Shown: positions 62,253-64,000 of the stretch, one piece after another
Position numbering within the stretch: the first letter of the stretch is position 1
How the letters are laid out: the number at the start of each line of letters is the position of its first letter
DNA from: Thunnus maccoyii
Lineage: Eukaryota; Chordata; Actinopteri; Scombriformes; Scombridae
Direction: 5' to 3'
Assembly (NCBI RefSeq): GCF_910596095.1
Contig: NC_056552.1
Span: 16,069,111 to 16,133,110 of the forward strand
Length of the DNA: 64,000 nucleotides
Notes under the pieces: generated by a model
What the model was told of the DNA's origin: nothing
Database searches by the model: none
Seen by the model: only the letters and a program-made list of their open reading frames with translations
Made by a program: the position numbers and the translations under genes

Positions 62253-63076
62253 CAGTGGTTGAAAGTAACTAAGTACATTTACTTGAGTACTGCCCTAAAG
62301 TATAATGTTGAGGTACATATGTACTTCACTTGAGTATTTCTAATTTATGCTACTTTATACTTCTACTCCATTACATTTCACAGGTAAATCATTCACTTTT
62401 TACTCCACTACATTTATCTGCCAGCTATTACCAGTTACTTACATACTTTACATACATCACAAAACACCATCTAATGAATACTTTTTTATTTTTGACATAC
62501 AGACATTTTAATGTTCTGTTACTCTGCTTGAGTAAAAATGATTATGAATGTGTTTTACTTGAAATGAACAGCAATGGAAGAGGTAGTCAGATCCTTTACT
62601 GGAGTAAAAGTAGCAATGCCACAATGTAAAAGTCCTGAATTCAAAAATTTTAAAGTAAAATAACTATTAAAAAAAGTATTATCAACAAAATATAAAAGTA
62701 CTATAAAAAGTATTATCAACAAAATGTTCTTAAATGATCAAAACTAAAATTACTCATGCAAAATAGCCCCTTTCAGAGTATTATAGCTACATTTAATGTA
62801 GTATTGTATCATTATTATTGATGCATTATTAAGCAGTATTTTAAATGCTGCAGCTGGTTGAGGTGAAGCTAATTTAGTAGTTTCATCTATAATAATGCAT
62901 CATATTTTATAAGGTGATTTTGATTTGTATGTAAAATCTTAATGAAAAATAATTATAGTCATCAAATAAATGTAGTGGAGGAGAATAAATTAGTAGTGCA
63001 AAGTGGAATATTTCCCACTGTAGTTGAGAAGTAAAAAGTGGCATAAAATGGAAACACTACATTACTTCCACCACTG
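62253..63076. mobile_element. Non-autonomous DNA transposon-like element (824 bp)
   Basis: Ends are CAGTGGTTGAAAGTAACTA and, in reverse complement, CAGTGGTGGAAGTAATGTA, forming imperfect terminal inverted repeats. Inside are many short ACTTGAGTA / AGTAAAAGTA subrepeats (near 62280, 62330, 62530, 62605), a structure I know from abundant fish elements. No clear target duplication beyond a flanking AT, and no transposase. Family not assigned; hAT-like termini are possible. Confidence 0.65.
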
Positions 63077-63199
63077 ATAATGGGGTGTTTTTACATTAAT
63101 GCAATCAAATTTTCTGTGTTAAAGTGCTACACCTCAAATTTCCCCCCTCATGTTATATCTAATAGAAAAAATACCACCACAAAATAGCAGCTATGGGAC

Positions 63200-64000
63200 A
63201 CCGGTGATTCTGAAGGGCCAGAGCCATGCAAAAGCACCCCAGCAGCCCCTAACTAACAGCGTCCCATCCGCTGCCTCTGGAGATGTTTACAAATGTCTTT
63301 CATAATAATAACAGTCCGCAGGAGCACACCGGGCCCACAGAGCTGAGGTGAATGCAGAGATAAGCGTATTTTGAGGAAGATGATCAGGAGGAGGAGGAGG
63401 AGGAGAGGGGAGAGGGGAGAGGATGGAGAGGGAGTGGGACCCGGATGCTGATGCGAGTGAGACGAAGGAAGGAAGAGGAGAGAGAAAATATCGATTTACG
63501 GCAAGAAAACCGAAGGGAGTATAATACAGGGGGCCTTTACCCTGCGTGAACTATAATCGGGAGTGAGGAGGGGAATAGGGCAGTCGATATTAGTGCGGGT
63601 TTATCTGCGGATATCTGTGTTTTTTTTCACCTGTGTATCCGCCGGTGAGGGAGGAGGACACGCCAAAGGAGAGAGGAGAAGATGCTGTGATCCGCTACTT
63701 GCAGGGATGTAGAGAGGGAGAGACGGGGGGGGATAGACAGGGAGGGGGAGGACTACGCTACGTTAAAGATGGTTGTTTTGCGAGGAATACGCGTTTCACC
63801 TCGAAATATTGCGGGAGTGTGGCGGCCGTGTGACAAATCCTACCGTTTCTCGATGCCCAAAAACTTCAGGAGGTGTCGGTTTTTTTGACAGGCGGCGCAA
63901 GCGAGACGGCCGTTGGTCAAGGCGTTGAAGCTAAAGCTAGCCTCGCTCGCTGCTGTGTGGGAGAGCGGCGGCGAGGCTAAAATAGCATGTTGTTGCACCT
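63200..64000 (+). promoter_or_regulatory. CpG-rich promoter / 5' UTR of a gene beyond the right edge
   Basis: GC and CpG content rise sharply after about 63250, with purine-rich GGAGGAGGAG runs (63390-63480) and CpG-rich stretches (63540-63980) such as GCGGCGGCGAGG. This is typical of a CpG-island promoter with a long 5' UTR. An ATG at 63987-63989 is four codons from the edge and cannot be judged. Orientation is inferred, because nothing to the left uses this as an upstream region. Confidence 0.45.

Noticed and set aside
62330..62629. 99-aa plus-strand ORF
   Set aside because: Lies wholly inside the transposon-like element 62253-63076 and is made of its ACTTTTACT-type subrepeats.

Overview
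The window is vertebrate nuclear DNA, almost certainly from a ray-finned (teleost) fish. Genes are split by GT-AG introns, many only 80 to 500 bp long. The proteins are vertebrate families, and the non-coding DNA carries dispersed repeats typical of fish genomes. The order hrc, trpm4, adm5, irf3, prr12 corresponds to gene content that in human lies together on chromosome 19q13.33. I see no bacterial, phage, CRISPR or viral system.

Layout. Positions 1-476 (minus) hold the start of a secreted, extremely acidic protein, probably hrc, running off the left edge. Positions 3033-19300 (minus) hold a complete 27-exon trpm4 (about 1,336 aa), a calcium-activated monovalent cation channel. Positions 20204-21231 (minus) hold a complete three-coding-exon adrenomedullin-5-like prohormone gene with its own TATA box and 5' exon. 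From 21.5 to 26.5 kb is intergenic DNA with two hAT-type miniature transposons, each with a recognisable 8-bp target duplication. Positions 26581-32053 (plus) hold a complete Ric-8 (synembryn) G-alpha chaperone gene with a large acidic insertion. Positions 33388-37061 (minus) hold a complete irf3, with a non-coding first exon and an ISRE/kappaB/TATA promoter near 38.35-38.42 kb. Positions 40601-54799 (minus) hold a complete 15-exon prr12 (about 2,639 aa) with a 4.8-kb exon. Positions 58353-59356 (plus) hold a 49-aa twin-CX9C protein that matches Cox17 in cysteine spacing but lacks its copper-binding Cys-Cys pair. The last 0.8 kb is GC- and CpG-rich and looks like the promoter/5' UTR of a gene starting beyond the right edge.

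The genes are independent eukaryotic transcription units, not an operon. Their shared interest is conserved linkage plus a few lineage features: the Ric-8 insertion, the Cys-Cys-less Cox17 relative, a retained AM5 hormone, the innate-immune promoter of irf3, and tandem coding repeats in prr12. Exon boundaries were set by hand from splice sites, reading-phase continuity and remembered family similarity. Phases close exactly for trpm4, adm5, ric8, irf3, prr12 and the Cox17-like gene.
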